The notes beneath the pieces were generated by a model. The model made no database searches, had not been told where the DNA came from, and was given only the letters and a program-made list of their open reading frames with translations. A DNA stretch of 64,000 nucleotides from Arsenophonus sp031446145. Its GTDB lineage: Bacteria; Pseudomonadota; Gammaproteobacteria; Enterobacterales; Enterobacteriaceae. Below, piece by piece: positions 37,623 to 46,726 of the stretch; the first letter of the stretch is position 1, and the number at the start of each line of letters is the position of its first letter. The translations under genes were made by a program, and so were the position numbers. Where the stretch lies: positions 310,001-374,000 of the forward strand of contig CP132903.1 in the NCBI GenBank assembly GCA_031446145.1, read 5' to 3'.

Positions 37623-38532
37623 TATCTTGCCTCTTTTTATCAAAAAAACTATTCTTATAATGATTGCTTAAATATTTTTATAATTAAATTTAAATTTTTA
37701 TTAGTAACTTTCTTTTAATAATGAATTCAAAGTATTTACATATCAAAGTATTTACATATCATTTTTATATATTTAATTATTAAAAATAAATTAATAATAC
37801 ATCTAAAATAAGATAAAAATTTTTAATAATTATTATTTTTTTATTTCTAGAATTGATTTTTAACTATTGATTATTAAATAACATAAACATAATATATTAT
37901 ACATACTTTTAAAATTAATAACTTAACGGCAAAGATTTTCTTAAATGTAATACAATCAATATTAATTGACACAATTATTTAAATAATTATCACATCTTAT
38001 TTCTGGAAGAAATATTTAAAAAACAATGTTAATTCTCTAAATCAAAAATATAAGAATATGTACCATTTAAAATGCTCAAAAATCAAATATAAAAAAATAG
38101 TTAACGTTTACTATATATATCAATAATGTTATTCATATCGACACTTAAAGTAATACTTAAATGTTTTTGTTTTAAAAAACAAAGTTTTCAAAAATTGTAC
38201 AATTTAAATAAAAAACTATATTTTATAAATATAAATTACAATAAATAAAAAACATGAAAATAACTAATAAATTTACTAAATAAAAAATAAATTTTTTTTT
38301 AAAAACTTATAATATAAAAATATTTTTCTTCACAAAATATGATAATTTTGATATAAAACAAAAATATTGCAAAAATTTATTTTTTTAAAAAATATTTCTT
38401 TGTTAAACATAAAGAATATATATATTTAATATTGATATGTTAAATTAAATAATAAAATTATACTGATATATTCCATTAAAGAGCAAAATTAATTTTTAAT
38501 GATATAAATTTTTAATATTTGCAATACTTTTT
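37623..38532. other. Non-coding gap between mrcB and dksA
   Basis: This stretch of 0.9 kb of A/T-rich DNA lies between divergent genes. E. coli has hrpB, ligT and sfsA here. No remains are recognisable. The only feature is the short tandem duplication at 37727-37758. Confidence 0.55.
37727..37758. repeat. 16-base tandem duplication upstream of mrcB
   Basis: TCAAAGTATTTACATA occurs twice head to tail with no mismatch, about 105 bases before the mrcB start. It looks like a recent slippage duplication. No function is suggested. Confidence 0.8.
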
Positions 38533-38534
38533 AT

Positions 38535-38559
38535 CTCCTCCTCCACCGCTATAATGGAG
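38535..38559 (+). promoter_or_regulatory. CTCC-rich leader element and TATAAT upstream of dksA
   Basis: CTCCTCCTCCACCGC (38535-38549) is a striking G/C-containing pyrimidine tract in A/T DNA. It is immediately followed by TATAAT (38550-38555) and TGGAGA (38555-38560). CTCCA can pair with this TGGAG to form a hairpin, or with the second TGGAGA copy at 38581-38586, which is the dksA ribosome-binding site. Either it is part of a promoter (TATAAT as -10, though no -35 is visible at 17 bases) or it is an mRNA leader that can mask the ribosome-binding site. Confidence 0.4.
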
Positions 38560-38592
38560 ATATTATTAATATTTTCTTCATGGAGAAAAATT

Positions 38593-39048
38593 ATGCAAGA
38601 AGGGCAAAAAAACAAAAACTCGTCCTTAAGCATTCTTGTCATTGCAGGAGTAAAACCTTACCAAGAAAAACCAGGCGAAAAATACATGAATAACGCTCAA
38701 TTAATACATTTTAAGCGTATTCTTGCAACATGGCATAATCAACTTATAGGTGAAGCGGATCGTACTGTTACTTATATGCAAGATGAAGCTGTTAATTTTC
38801 CTGATCCTGTAGATAGAGCAGTGCAAGAAGAAGAATTTAGTCTTGAATTACGTAATCGTGATCGCGAACGTAAATTAATAAAAAAAATTGAAAAAACACT
38901 CAAAAAAATTGCAAAAAAAAATTTTGGTTACTGTGAAAGTTGTGGTATTGAAATTGGTATTCGTCGATTGGAAGCACGTCCAACAGCTGATTTATGTATT
39001 GATTGCAAAACATTAGCAGAAATACGTGAAAAACAAATGACAGGATAA
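38593..39048 (+). CDS. dksA: RNA polymerase-binding transcription factor DksA
   Basis: DksA binds the RNA polymerase secondary channel and, with ppGpp, reprograms transcription of rRNA and amino-acid genes. The frame opens at 38554, but ATG 38593 gives 151 residues, identical in length to E. coli, starting MQEGQKNKNSSLSIL and preceded by a good TGGAGA ribosome-binding site. The coiled-coil tip Asp pair (FPDPVDRA, Asp71/Asp74) and the four-Cys zinc finger (CESC...CIDC) are intact. Similarity from about residue 60 onward is nearly complete. A strong terminator follows. gluQ, next in E. coli, is missing. Confidence 0.97.
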   Translation: MQEGQKNKNSSLSILVIAGVKPYQEKPGEKYMNNAQLIHFKRILATWHNQLIGEADRTVTYMQDEAVNFPDPVDRAVQEEEFSLELRNRDRERKLIKKIEKTLKKIAKKNFGYCESCGIEIGIRRLEARPTADLCIDCKTLAEIREKQMTG

Positions 39049-39056
39049 ATCACGAT

Positions 39057-39105
39057 GTTATATTAACGGTAAATTTATATATTTTACCGTTAATATAACT
39101 TTTTT
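39057..39105 (+). terminator. Rho-independent terminator of dksA
   Basis: A perfect 17-base stem GTTATATTAACGGTAAA (39057-39073) pairs with its complement (39083-39099). The loop is 9 bases and six T residues follow, starting eight bases after the dksA stop. It is the clearest intrinsic terminator in the window. Confidence 0.92.
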
Positions 39106-39717
39106 ATAATTTTTATTATTAATCTATAAAAATTTTAATATAAATATAAAATGTTTTTATTAATATCTTATAGTATAAAAAATATATGATATAAAAAATT
39201 AATATATTTTAAAACATCTAAAAAATAATATTTTTTTAATAAGTAATCACATATATATTATAATAAAAAATTTTTATCAAAAAATTTGAATATAAAAATA
39301 AATTTTTGAAATTAATTTTAAGAAAAAACATTATCGGAGTAAAAAATAACTATATTTTAAGAAAAACTACAGGTTTCTAATAAAAAATACCTTCATTGTT
39401 AAAAAATTAAAAATTATTTAATCGTATAATCTCTTTATTAATCTTTTAGATTTATTAAAAAAATTTTGTTCATTAAATTGTTCAAAAATTATTCATATAT
39501 AATTAACAATTAAATTTTATATAAAATATTCTAACTTAAAATCACAAAACATCAAATTTAACACAATTATATGCTTTCTATGAAACGGAATTATATAAAA
39601 CATATTGTTTTATAACAACAACTGATTTATGCTATTAAAATTAAATAAAAAATAAATAATATTTTTTCATAACTTTATGACTCATGCGACATAATATTAC
39701 ATATAAAATACAAAATA
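39106..39717. other. Non-coding gap between dksA and pcnB
   Basis: About 610 bases of A/T-rich DNA occupy the place of E. coli gluQ (yadB). No fragment of that gene can be read. No ribosome-binding site is evident before the pcnB ATG. Confidence 0.5.
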
Positions 39718-41037
39718 ATGGCAAAAGATTCATTAATAAAAAAACAAAAAAATAAGCATTTAATACATCAACTAATCCCTTTATCTACTATAAAGGATGC
39801 AATATCTGTTATAAAAAAAGACAAACATCTTATATCAAGAAAATATATTAGTGATAATGCACTAAAAGTATTATATCGTTTGAATAAAGCAGGCTATGCA
39901 GCATATCTCGTTGGTGGTAGTGTTAGAGATTTATTATTAGGAAAAAAACCTAAAGATTTTGATATAACTACAAATGCAACACCAGAACAAATTTATGAAC
40001 TTTTTCGCAATTGTCGTTTAGTTGGACGTCGTTTTCGTCTAGCACATATTATTTTTGGTTATGAATTTATTGAAGTTTCTACTTTTCGCTCTTCTTTAGA
40101 AAATACTAATATTAGTAAAAATATGTCGCATAGAACTCGCAGTGGTATGTTATTAAGAGATAATATTTTTGGGAATATTGAAGACGATGCTATACGTCGT
40201 GACTTTACAATTAATAGTTTATATTATCGAATTAATGATTTTACTCTACACGATTATGTTGGTGGATATAAAGATTTAAAAAATGGTATCATTCGTTTAA
40301 TTGGTGACCCAAAAATTCGCTACAGAGAAGATCCTGTAAGGATGCTTCGAGCTATTCGTTTTTCCTGTAAATTAAACATGAAAATCGACAATGATACAAC
40401 AAAATTTATTCCACAATTAGCATTTTTATTAAAAAATATTCCATCATCACGCTTGTTTGAAGAATCGATTAAACTATTACAACACGGTCAAGGTTATAAA
40501 ACATATCAAAAATTAAAAGATTATAATCTTTTTCAAGTTTTATTTCCAATAATTGCAGAAAATTTTAGTAATAACAAGTTTCCTATGGAAACTATTATTC
40601 ATCAAGTATTAAAAAACACTGATATTCGCATAAAAAGTAATAGACATGTTAATCCTGCATTTTTGTTTGCAACCATGTTATGGTATCCATTAGTAGACTA
40701 TGCAGAAAAACTTTCAAAAAAAAACAATTTAACTTATTATGATGGTTTTGCAATTGCAATGAATGATATACTTAATGAACAATGCCGTTCTATTGCAATA
40801 CCTAAAAAGCTAACTACAATTATGCGTGATATTTGGAAACTGCAACTAAAATTACCATGGTATCACAAAGAAAAAGCTGATATACTTTTTGAACATCCAA
40901 AATTTCGTGCTGCATTTGATTTACTAGAACTGCGTTCTAACGTAGAAAAACTTACCGAACTCAAAGAAGTTGCTAATTGGTGGGCTAACTTTCAAGAAAA
41001 AAACAACAACGTAATACATAAAAAAATAAGAATTTAG
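39718..41037 (+). CDS. pcnB: Poly(A) polymerase I
   Basis: PcnB adds 3' poly(A) tails that promote RNA decay. The 439 residues align with E. coli PcnB (465 aa) from about residue 40 (ISRKYISDNALKVLYRLNKAGY). The nucleotidyltransferase core has LVGGSVRDLLLGKKPKDFDI with the catalytic Asp-x-Asp near 80-82, then RRFRLAHI and RRDFTINSLYY, and RYREDPVRMLRAIRF. The Arg/Lys-rich C-terminal tail of E. coli is lost. PcnB resembles CCA-adding enzymes, but the long helical domain matches PcnB and the folK neighbour agrees. The start is uncertain because no ribosome-binding site is seen. Confidence 0.94.
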   Translation: MAKDSLIKKQKNKHLIHQLIPLSTIKDAISVIKKDKHLISRKYISDNALKVLYRLNKAGYAAYLVGGSVRDLLLGKKPKDFDITTNATPEQIYELFRNCRLVGRRFRLAHIIFGYEFIEVSTFRSSLENTNISKNMSHRTRSGMLLRDNIFGNIEDDAIRRDFTINSLYYRINDFTLHDYVGGYKDLKNGIIRLIGDPKIRYREDPVRMLRAIRFSCKLNMKIDNDTTKFIPQLAFLLKNIPSSRLFEESIKLLQHGQGYKTYQKLKDYNLFQVLFPIIAENFSNNKFPMETIIHQVLKNTDIRIKSNRHVNPAFLFATMLWYPLVDYAEKLSKKNNLTYYDGFAIAMNDILNEQCRSIAIPKKLTTIMRDIWKLQLKLPWYHKEKADILFEHPKFRAAFDLLELRSNVEKLTELKEVANWWANFQEKNNNVIHKKIRI

Positions 41038-41132
41038 CAATTTAAATCCTCATTTATCATTTTAATTAAAACATGCATCTAAATTCTTATTTACTAACTT
41101 ACTAAATAAGAAAAAAAGAGTAAAAAATAAAA

Positions 41133-41612
41133 ATGAATTGTGTTTATATCTCTATTGGTAGTAACTTAAATAAACCCTTAAAACAAGCAAAAAATGCTAT
41201 TAAAAAATTAAATCAATTACCCAATACAAAATTTATTAAAATTTCTTCTTTTTATCGTTCTAAACCTATGGGCAAAAACAATCAACCTGAATATTTAAAT
41301 TTAATTGTTGCATTAGAAACTACTTTATTACCTCATAATCTTCTGAAATATACTCAAGCCATTGAATACATGCATGGAAGAACACGCACAGTTCATCGTT
41401 GGATACCGAGAACCCTCGATTTAGATATCATATTATATGGAAAACAAACTATTCAAACTAATCATTTAACTATACCACATTATGGTCTTAAAGAACGAGA
41501 GTTTATACTGTATCCATTAGCTGAAATTGCTCCTAAACTACGTTTTCCAGATGGAGAATTACTTTCTCATAGATTAAAATTAATTCCTGAAAATGATCTT
41601 AAAATATGGTAA
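41133..41612 (+). CDS. folK: 6-hydroxymethyl-7,8-dihydropterin pyrophosphokinase
   Basis: FolK transfers pyrophosphate from ATP to the pterin in folate synthesis. It has 159 residues, the E. coli length. It shows YISIGSNL at the start, SSFYRSKPMG near 41-50, and the signature RWIPRTLDLDIILYG near 89-103 with the metal-binding Asp-x-Asp. It follows pcnB by 95 bases as in E. coli. The panB-panC-panD genes that follow folK in E. coli are absent. Confidence 0.96.
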   Translation: MNCVYISIGSNLNKPLKQAKNAIKKLNQLPNTKFIKISSFYRSKPMGKNNQPEYLNLIVALETTLLPHNLLKYTQAIEYMHGRTRTVHRWIPRTLDLDIILYGKQTIQTNHLTIPHYGLKEREFILYPLAEIAPKLRFPDGELLSHRLKLIPENDLKIW

Positions 41613-41994
41613 CCCTGTTTTAAAATTTTTAATTTAACATAAGAAAAATAAAAAAATAAAGAAAAATCTATAATCTTTTATAAAAAAGTTTTTTATAAAA
41701 ATTCAATTAAAATAAAAAAATGAATTTCTTGCAACAGAATTAAAAAATAAAAATTATTTATTACATTTTTTAAGAAAAATATTTTTTATATAAATTTTAA
41801 TATAATTATAATTTATTGAAAAAAATAATATTTCTCATATGTTAAAATATCTATAGAAATTATAAATATTATATGAAACGATACTAATCTTTAGTATAAC
41901 ATAATAAAAACTAGTTTAATGAAGGTATTGAAGTGTACCCTTATCATAAAACAAAAAAAATCATAGATTATGTAATATGAATACGATTTATTAA
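41613..41994. other. Non-coding gap where panBCD would lie
   Basis: These 382 A/T-rich bases stand where E. coli carries panB, panC, panD and several y-genes between folK and yadH. No fragment of them is readable. An A/T palindrome (TTTTATAAAAAA-G-TTTTTTATAAAA) near 41674-41698 could be a weak terminator of folK. Confidence 0.55.
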
Positions 41995-42765
41995 TTAACT
42001 TTTTAATCCTTGTCCTTTTTCAATTAAATACCATGTAACAGTATATAAAATAACGATAAAAATCGTCAGCATTAACAATGTAATAGATAATTTTACATCA
42101 CTCATACCAAGAAATCCATAACGTAATCCACTAATCATATATACAATAGGATTTAATTTAGAAACCATTTGCCAAAATTCAGCTAAAAGAGATAAAGAAT
42201 AAAACACACCTCCTAAATAAGTTAATGGTGTTAAAACAAAAGTAGGAATAATACTAATATCATCAAATGTTTTAGCAAAAATTGCATTTAATAACCCGGC
42301 TAATGAAAACAAAATAGCTGTTATTACAACAGTAATGATAACAACAAACCAAGAATAAATATGCAATGGTACAAAAAATAAAGAAACAACCGTAACTAAT
42401 ATGCCAACTAAAATGCCTCGAGCAACTCCGCCACCAATAAATCCAATTATCAAAATATGAGTAGGAACTGGAGCTACTAATAATTCTTCAATACTTTTTT
42501 GAAATTTTGCTCCAAAAAAAGAAGAACAAACATTAGAATAAGCATTAGTAATAACTGACATCATAATTAATCCAGGCACAATGAATTGCATATAATTAAC
42601 ACCATCCATCTCCCCAATTCTGGAACCAATTAAACTTCCAAAAATAATAAAATACAGAGACATAGTAATTACAGGAGGCAATAAAGTTTGCACCCAAATA
42701 CGAGCGAACCGTGTTATTTCTTTGATCCAAATTGTTTTCATAGCGACCCAATAAAGCTGAATCAT
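41995..42765 (-). CDS. yadH: ABC-2 type transporter permease YadH
   Basis: This membrane subunit works with the ATPase YadG. The frame extends to 42795, but ATG 42765 gives 256 residues, exactly the E. coli length (MIQLYWVAMKTIWIKEI against MMHLYWVALKSIWAKEI). It is preceded by AAGGAA and overlaps the yadG stop in ATGA, a sign of translational coupling. About six hydrophobic segments are visible, with the ABC-2 signature region LTPLTYLGGVFYS near 185-197. The substrate is not known. The family exports drugs or surface glycans. Confidence 0.95.
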   Translation of the reverse strand: MIQLYWVAMKTIWIKEITRFARIWVQTLLPPVITMSLYFIIFGSLIGSRIGEMDGVNYMQFIVPGLIMMSVITNAYSNVCSSFFGAKFQKSIEELLVAPVPTHILIIGFIGGGVARGILVGILVTVVSLFFVPLHIYSWFVVIITVVITAILFSLAGLLNAIFAKTFDDISIIPTFVLTPLTYLGGVFYSLSLLAEFWQMVSKLNPIVYMISGLRYGFLGMSDVKLSITLLMLTIFIVILYTVTWYLIEKGQGLKS

Positions 42766-43706
42766 TTCTTTATTCCTTGATCGATAGAGGTACAATATTG
42801 TTTATTCATTAAACCAATAAATAATTCTTCTAAACGATTAACCTTATTACGCATACTAAGTATTTCTATACCTTGTTGAGATAATTGCTTAAACAAATTA
42901 TTAAGACCTTGATTTTTTAGTACATCTACTTCTAATGTTGTGTTATCTAGCACTCTAAATTTATAACCTTCTAATATAGGCATGAAACTTTTTGGGGTAA
43001 AATCAAAAATAAAAGTTTCCAACTCCAATTGATTAAGTAATTTTTTTATAGTAGTATTTTCAATTAATTGACCATATTGAAGAATACCAATATTACGACA
43101 TAATATTTCGGCTTCTTCTAAATAATGTGTTGTTAAAATAATTGTTGTTCCTTGTTCGTTTAATCTCTTTAAAAACGACCACATGGAACGACGCAATTCA
43201 ATATCTACTCCTGCTGTCGGTTCATCTAATATTAATAATCTTGGTTGATGCATCAATGCTCGAGCAATCATTAACCGACGTTTCATGCCACCAGAAAGAT
43301 CCCTAGCAGGTCGATTACGTTTTTTCCATAAAGAAAGTTGACATAAATAAATCTCTGCTCGTAATAATGCTAATGAACGTCGAACACCATAATAACCAGC
43401 TTGGTTTAAAACTATTTGTAATACAGTTTCAAATGGATTAAAATTAAATTCCTGTGGTACCAAACCCAATTGACTTTTTACATGAACAGCATCTTTATCA
43501 AGATCGTAACCAAAAACTTTTACTTTTCCACTAGTTTTCTTAATTAATGAACTGATAATACCAATGATCGTTGATTTACCAGCACCATTAGGTCCCAATA
43601 AAGCATAAAAATCACCAATATTAACTCGCAAATTAATACCACTTAATGCTTTTATAGCACCTGGATAACTTTTTTTAAGTTCAAACAACTCCAAAGCATA
43701 AGTCAT
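42762..43706 (-). CDS. yadG: ABC transporter ATP-binding protein YadG
   Basis: This cytoplasmic ATPase pairs with YadH. The 314 residues (E. coli 308) have Walker A GPNGAGKST near 39-47, Q-loop LVPQEFNFNP, signature LSGGMKRRLMIARAL near 138-152, Walker B LLILDEPTAGVD and the switch His in LTTHYLEEAE. The C-terminal 90 residues are the less conserved domain typical of ABC-2 exporters. E. coli can, which lies between hpt and yadG, is missing, leaving 448 non-coding bases. Confidence 0.96.
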   Translation of the reverse strand: MTYALELFELKKSYPGAIKALSGINLRVNIGDFYALLGPNGAGKSTIIGIISSLIKKTSGKVKVFGYDLDKDAVHVKSQLGLVPQEFNFNPFETVLQIVLNQAGYYGVRRSLALLRAEIYLCQLSLWKKRNRPARDLSGGMKRRLMIARALMHQPRLLILDEPTAGVDIELRRSMWSFLKRLNEQGTTIILTTHYLEEAEILCRNIGILQYGQLIENTTIKKLLNQLELETFIFDFTPKSFMPILEGYKFRVLDNTTLEVDVLKNQGLNNLFKQLSQQGIEILSMRNKVNRLEELFIGLMNKQYCTSIDQGIKK

Positions 43707-44154
43707 AAAAAACCTATTTGATTATTTTATTATCCATAATAAATCATATTACACATTATAATTTATTATATTATTAGCAATTATTTCAATTAAATTACAT
43801 TTAAATGAAACTATATAAAAACTGTTAAATATATAATAAACAAGAACACAAAAAATATCTTATATAAATTTTTTTCTTAATTAAATATACAAATTTTTAT
43901 TTTTTATGCAATTTTTTTAAAATATTAAATATTAAGTAATTATAATTATTGCACTGAAAATTATAATTTTTACTTTCATATTATTTTATAAAATAATATG
44001 AAATCACATGCGTGAGATGATGTTATTGTATTTAATGGTTTATTTATTGTATTAAATATACGTGTTTTCAAATTATGAAATAAAAATAAATAAACATTAA
44101 TATTTATTAATATATAACTTAAAATTATATATTAATATTTTTTATAAAAGTACC
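43707..44154. other. Non-coding gap between yadG and hpt
   Basis: This stretch of 448 A/T-rich bases lies where E. coli has the carbonic anhydrase gene can. No can fragment is readable. A slightly G/C-richer imperfect palindrome (TCACATGCGTGA) at about 44003 has no obvious role. Confidence 0.5.
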
Positions 44155-44691
44155 TTAATCATCTAAAATAACAAAATGTCCAATATAAGGTAAATAACGG
44201 TATTGTTGAGCATAATCAATTCCATAACCGACGACAAACTCATCTTGAATAGAATAACCAGTCCATGATACAGGAACTTCAACTTCACGTCTTGACGGTT
44301 TATTTAATAATGTACAAATAGCAATAGATTTTGGAGCTCGCGATTCTAATATGTTATATAATTGTTTTAATGTATAACCTGAATCAATAATATCTTCTAC
44401 AATCAACAGATGTTTATCACGAACATCTTCACGTAAATCATTAATAATTTTTACATTATGCGTAGAAATGATTCCATTTTCGTAACTTGATACTGTCATA
44501 AAATCAATTTTATGAGGAATATTAATTTTTCGACATAAATCAGCTAGAAAAATAAAAGAACCTTTTAAAATACCAATTAAAACTAAATCATCTTTTAATA
44601 ATTTATAATGTTCGACAATTTCTTTTGCCATTTGATTAATGCGATTTTTAATATTTGCTGCTGAAAACATCACTTCTACAAGTTGTTTCAT
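44155..44691 (-). CDS. hpt: Hypoxanthine phosphoribosyltransferase
   Basis: Hpt joins hypoxanthine (and guanine more weakly) to PRPP, making IMP or GMP. It has 178 residues, the E. coli length. The PRPP-binding loop VEDIIDSGYTL is near residue 96-106, GILKGSFIFLADL near 41-53, and the C-terminal FVVGYGIDYAQQYR closes the active site. With NupC and DeoD in this window it completes a route from host nucleosides to purine nucleotides. It is the end of the block collinear with E. coli hpt to mtnN. Confidence 0.97.
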   Translation of the reverse strand: MKQLVEVMFSAANIKNRINQMAKEIVEHYKLLKDDLVLIGILKGSFIFLADLCRKINIPHKIDFMTVSSYENGIISTHNVKIINDLREDVRDKHLLIVEDIIDSGYTLKQLYNILESRAPKSIAICTLLNKPSRREVEVPVSWTGYSIQDEFVVGYGIDYAQQYRYLPYIGHFVILDD

Positions 44692-45052
44692 AACTTTATG
44701 TTGTAAATAGGAAAAAAAAGTAAAAATCTTAATATAAGGTAAATTATAATACTATAAATAGTATCATATAAAATTTGTAATATTTTTCATAAAATATCTT
44801 ATTAAACAATTCTATATTTTCTTTTTAAAATATAAATTTTTACAAACAAAAAATTAAATATAATTAAAAAATCTAAAAAAAAGAAAAATGAATTTTATAA
44901 TGAATAAATATATCATATCAATCCAATAATACATTAAACTATAAATTTCATAATAAACATGAAAAATTAAACAATAATATTAAAAATTCTATTTTCTTGT
45001 ATAAAAAGCCCACCTACAATAAAATTATTTATATTTTATAATATAGGTTCAT
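44692..45052. other. Non-coding gap between hpt and sapA
   Basis: This 361-base divergent intergenic region must hold the hpt and sapABCDF promoters. It also marks a join between gene blocks that are distant in E. coli. AGCCCACC at 45008 is the only G/C-rich spot. I cannot assign -35/-10 pairs with confidence. Confidence 0.5.
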
Positions 45053-46687
45053 ATGATGCGTTACCTAATTTTATTTATGATTTTAATAAACACATCAATA
45101 AAAAATCCATTGGCTGAAACTGTTCCTCTTAAAATTCGTAAAACCAGTTTTGTTTATTGTACTCATGGCATTGTTACTACATTTAACCCACAACTTAAAA
45201 ATACAAGCTCAATCATTGATGATTTACTAGCTTTACAAATTTATGATAGATTATTAGAAATAAATCCATTTACCTATGAATTAAATTCTTCACTGGTCAC
45301 ACATTGGAAATTATTTGATAAAGAGAAAACTTACCGTTTTTATTTAAAAAAAAATATTCAATTTCAAAAAACAAATTGGTTTACCCCAACTAGAACACTC
45401 AATGCAGATGATGTTATGTTTAGTTTTCTACGTATGTTTGATGAAAAACATCCATATCATTATGTCAGTAATGGGAAATATCCTTACTTTGATAGTTTAC
45501 ACATAAAAAATAACATTCGCAGCATTAAAAAAATTAATAGTTATATTGTTGAATTTAAATTATATAAACCTGATGCTTCATTTCTTTGGCATCTTGCAAC
45601 TCATTACGCCCCAATACTTTCGGAAGAATATTCTGAATATCTCTATAAAATCAATCATAAAGAACTGATTGACAGACAACCTGTTGGAACAGGTCCTTTT
45701 ATGTTAGATTATTATAAAAATAATCAATTCATTAAACTAATTAGACATGATAATTATTGGAAAGGAAAACCATTAATGAAAAAAATTATACTAGATCTGA
45801 GGTCAGGTGCAACAGGACGTATATCTAAATTACTTACAGGAGAATGTGATGCATTAGCCTATCCGCCTGTCAGTCAATTACAGTTATTCAGAAAAAATAC
45901 TTGCTTACGATTATCTATAATACCTAATATAAATATCTCTTATCTCATTTTTAATACTACAGTTTCTCCATTAAATCAATTAAAAATTAGAGAAGCTATT
46001 TCATATGCAATTAACAAAAAAAAATTAATACAATCGATCTATTATAATACAGCTGAAATAGCTTCTTCTATACTACCAAAAGCTTCATGGGCTTATAATA
46101 ATAAAATCAAAATAAGAGAATATAATGAAAAACAAGCAAAAAAAATTCTTCAAGAATCAGGTTTATCAAATATTACATTAAAACTTTTAGTGCCTGTTGT
46201 TGCACAATCATATAATCCCAGCCCCTTAAAAACCGCAGAACTTATTCAAGATGACTTGGAAAAAGTAGGGATAAAAATAAAAATTTATTTAATTGATGAA
46301 AACTTATTACATAAAAGAATTAATTACGAATATGATATGATACTTGCTGGTTGGTCACTAAAAAATAATGATCCAGATGGATTTTTTCGTCCTTTATTTA
46401 GTTGTGAGGGAATAAATTCTTATACTAATTGGAGCAAATGGTGTAACCTATATTTTGACAAAATTTTGAATAAAGCTCTCATAAATCAAAATATTGAATT
46501 CAGGATTAATTATTACCATCAAGCACAGTTATTACTAAAAAAAGAATTACCAATTTTACCTTTAGCCTATTCATTGTATTTGCAAGCTTATAGTTACAAT
46601 ATAAAAGGTTTAATTACTGGTTCTTTTGATAATTTATATTTTGCAAATGTATATCGAGATAAATCTTCTAATATTTCTTGTAACTAG
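45053..46687 (+). CDS. sapA: Periplasmic solute-binding protein SapA
   Basis: SapA is the extracytoplasmic binding protein of the Sap ABC system, which is linked to resistance to antimicrobial peptides and, for SapBCDF in E. coli, to putrescine export. The 544 residues (E. coli 547) start with a short hydrophobic signal peptide (MMRYLILFMILINTS). They follow SBP family 5 throughout: YDRLLEINPFTYEL, FQKTNWFTPTRTLNADDV, DASFLWHLATHYAPILS, PVGTGPFML, and SWSLKNNDPDGFF. Cys pairs near the C-terminus (FSCEGIN, KWCNLYF) match E. coli. ATG 45053 and 45056 are both possible. It is the first gene of the operon. Confidence 0.95.
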   Translation: MMRYLILFMILINTSIKNPLAETVPLKIRKTSFVYCTHGIVTTFNPQLKNTSSIIDDLLALQIYDRLLEINPFTYELNSSLVTHWKLFDKEKTYRFYLKKNIQFQKTNWFTPTRTLNADDVMFSFLRMFDEKHPYHYVSNGKYPYFDSLHIKNNIRSIKKINSYIVEFKLYKPDASFLWHLATHYAPILSEEYSEYLYKINHKELIDRQPVGTGPFMLDYYKNNQFIKLIRHDNYWKGKPLMKKIILDLRSGATGRISKLLTGECDALAYPPVSQLQLFRKNTCLRLSIIPNINISYLIFNTTVSPLNQLKIREAISYAINKKKLIQSIYYNTAEIASSILPKASWAYNNKIKIREYNEKQAKKILQESGLSNITLKLLVPVVAQSYNPSPLKTAELIQDDLEKVGIKIKIYLIDENLLHKRINYEYDMILAGWSLKNNDPDGFFRPLFSCEGINSYTNWSKWCNLYFDKILNKALINQNIEFRINYYHQAQLLLKKELPILPLAYSLYLQAYSYNIKGLITGSFDNLYFANVYRDKSSNISCN

Positions 46688-46726
46688 TAATAATATTAAT
46701 GTTGATAATTTACCAGGAGAATTATA

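Noticed and set aside
37623..37643. TTG start giving seven extra residues to PBP1B
   Set aside because: The AGAGG ribosome-binding site lies inside this stretch and is correctly spaced for the ATG at 37622.
38554..38592. Longer dksA frame beginning upstream of the ribosome-binding site
   Set aside because: ATG 38593 gives the exact E. coli length and has TGGAGA before it. The upstream extension shares nothing with DksA.
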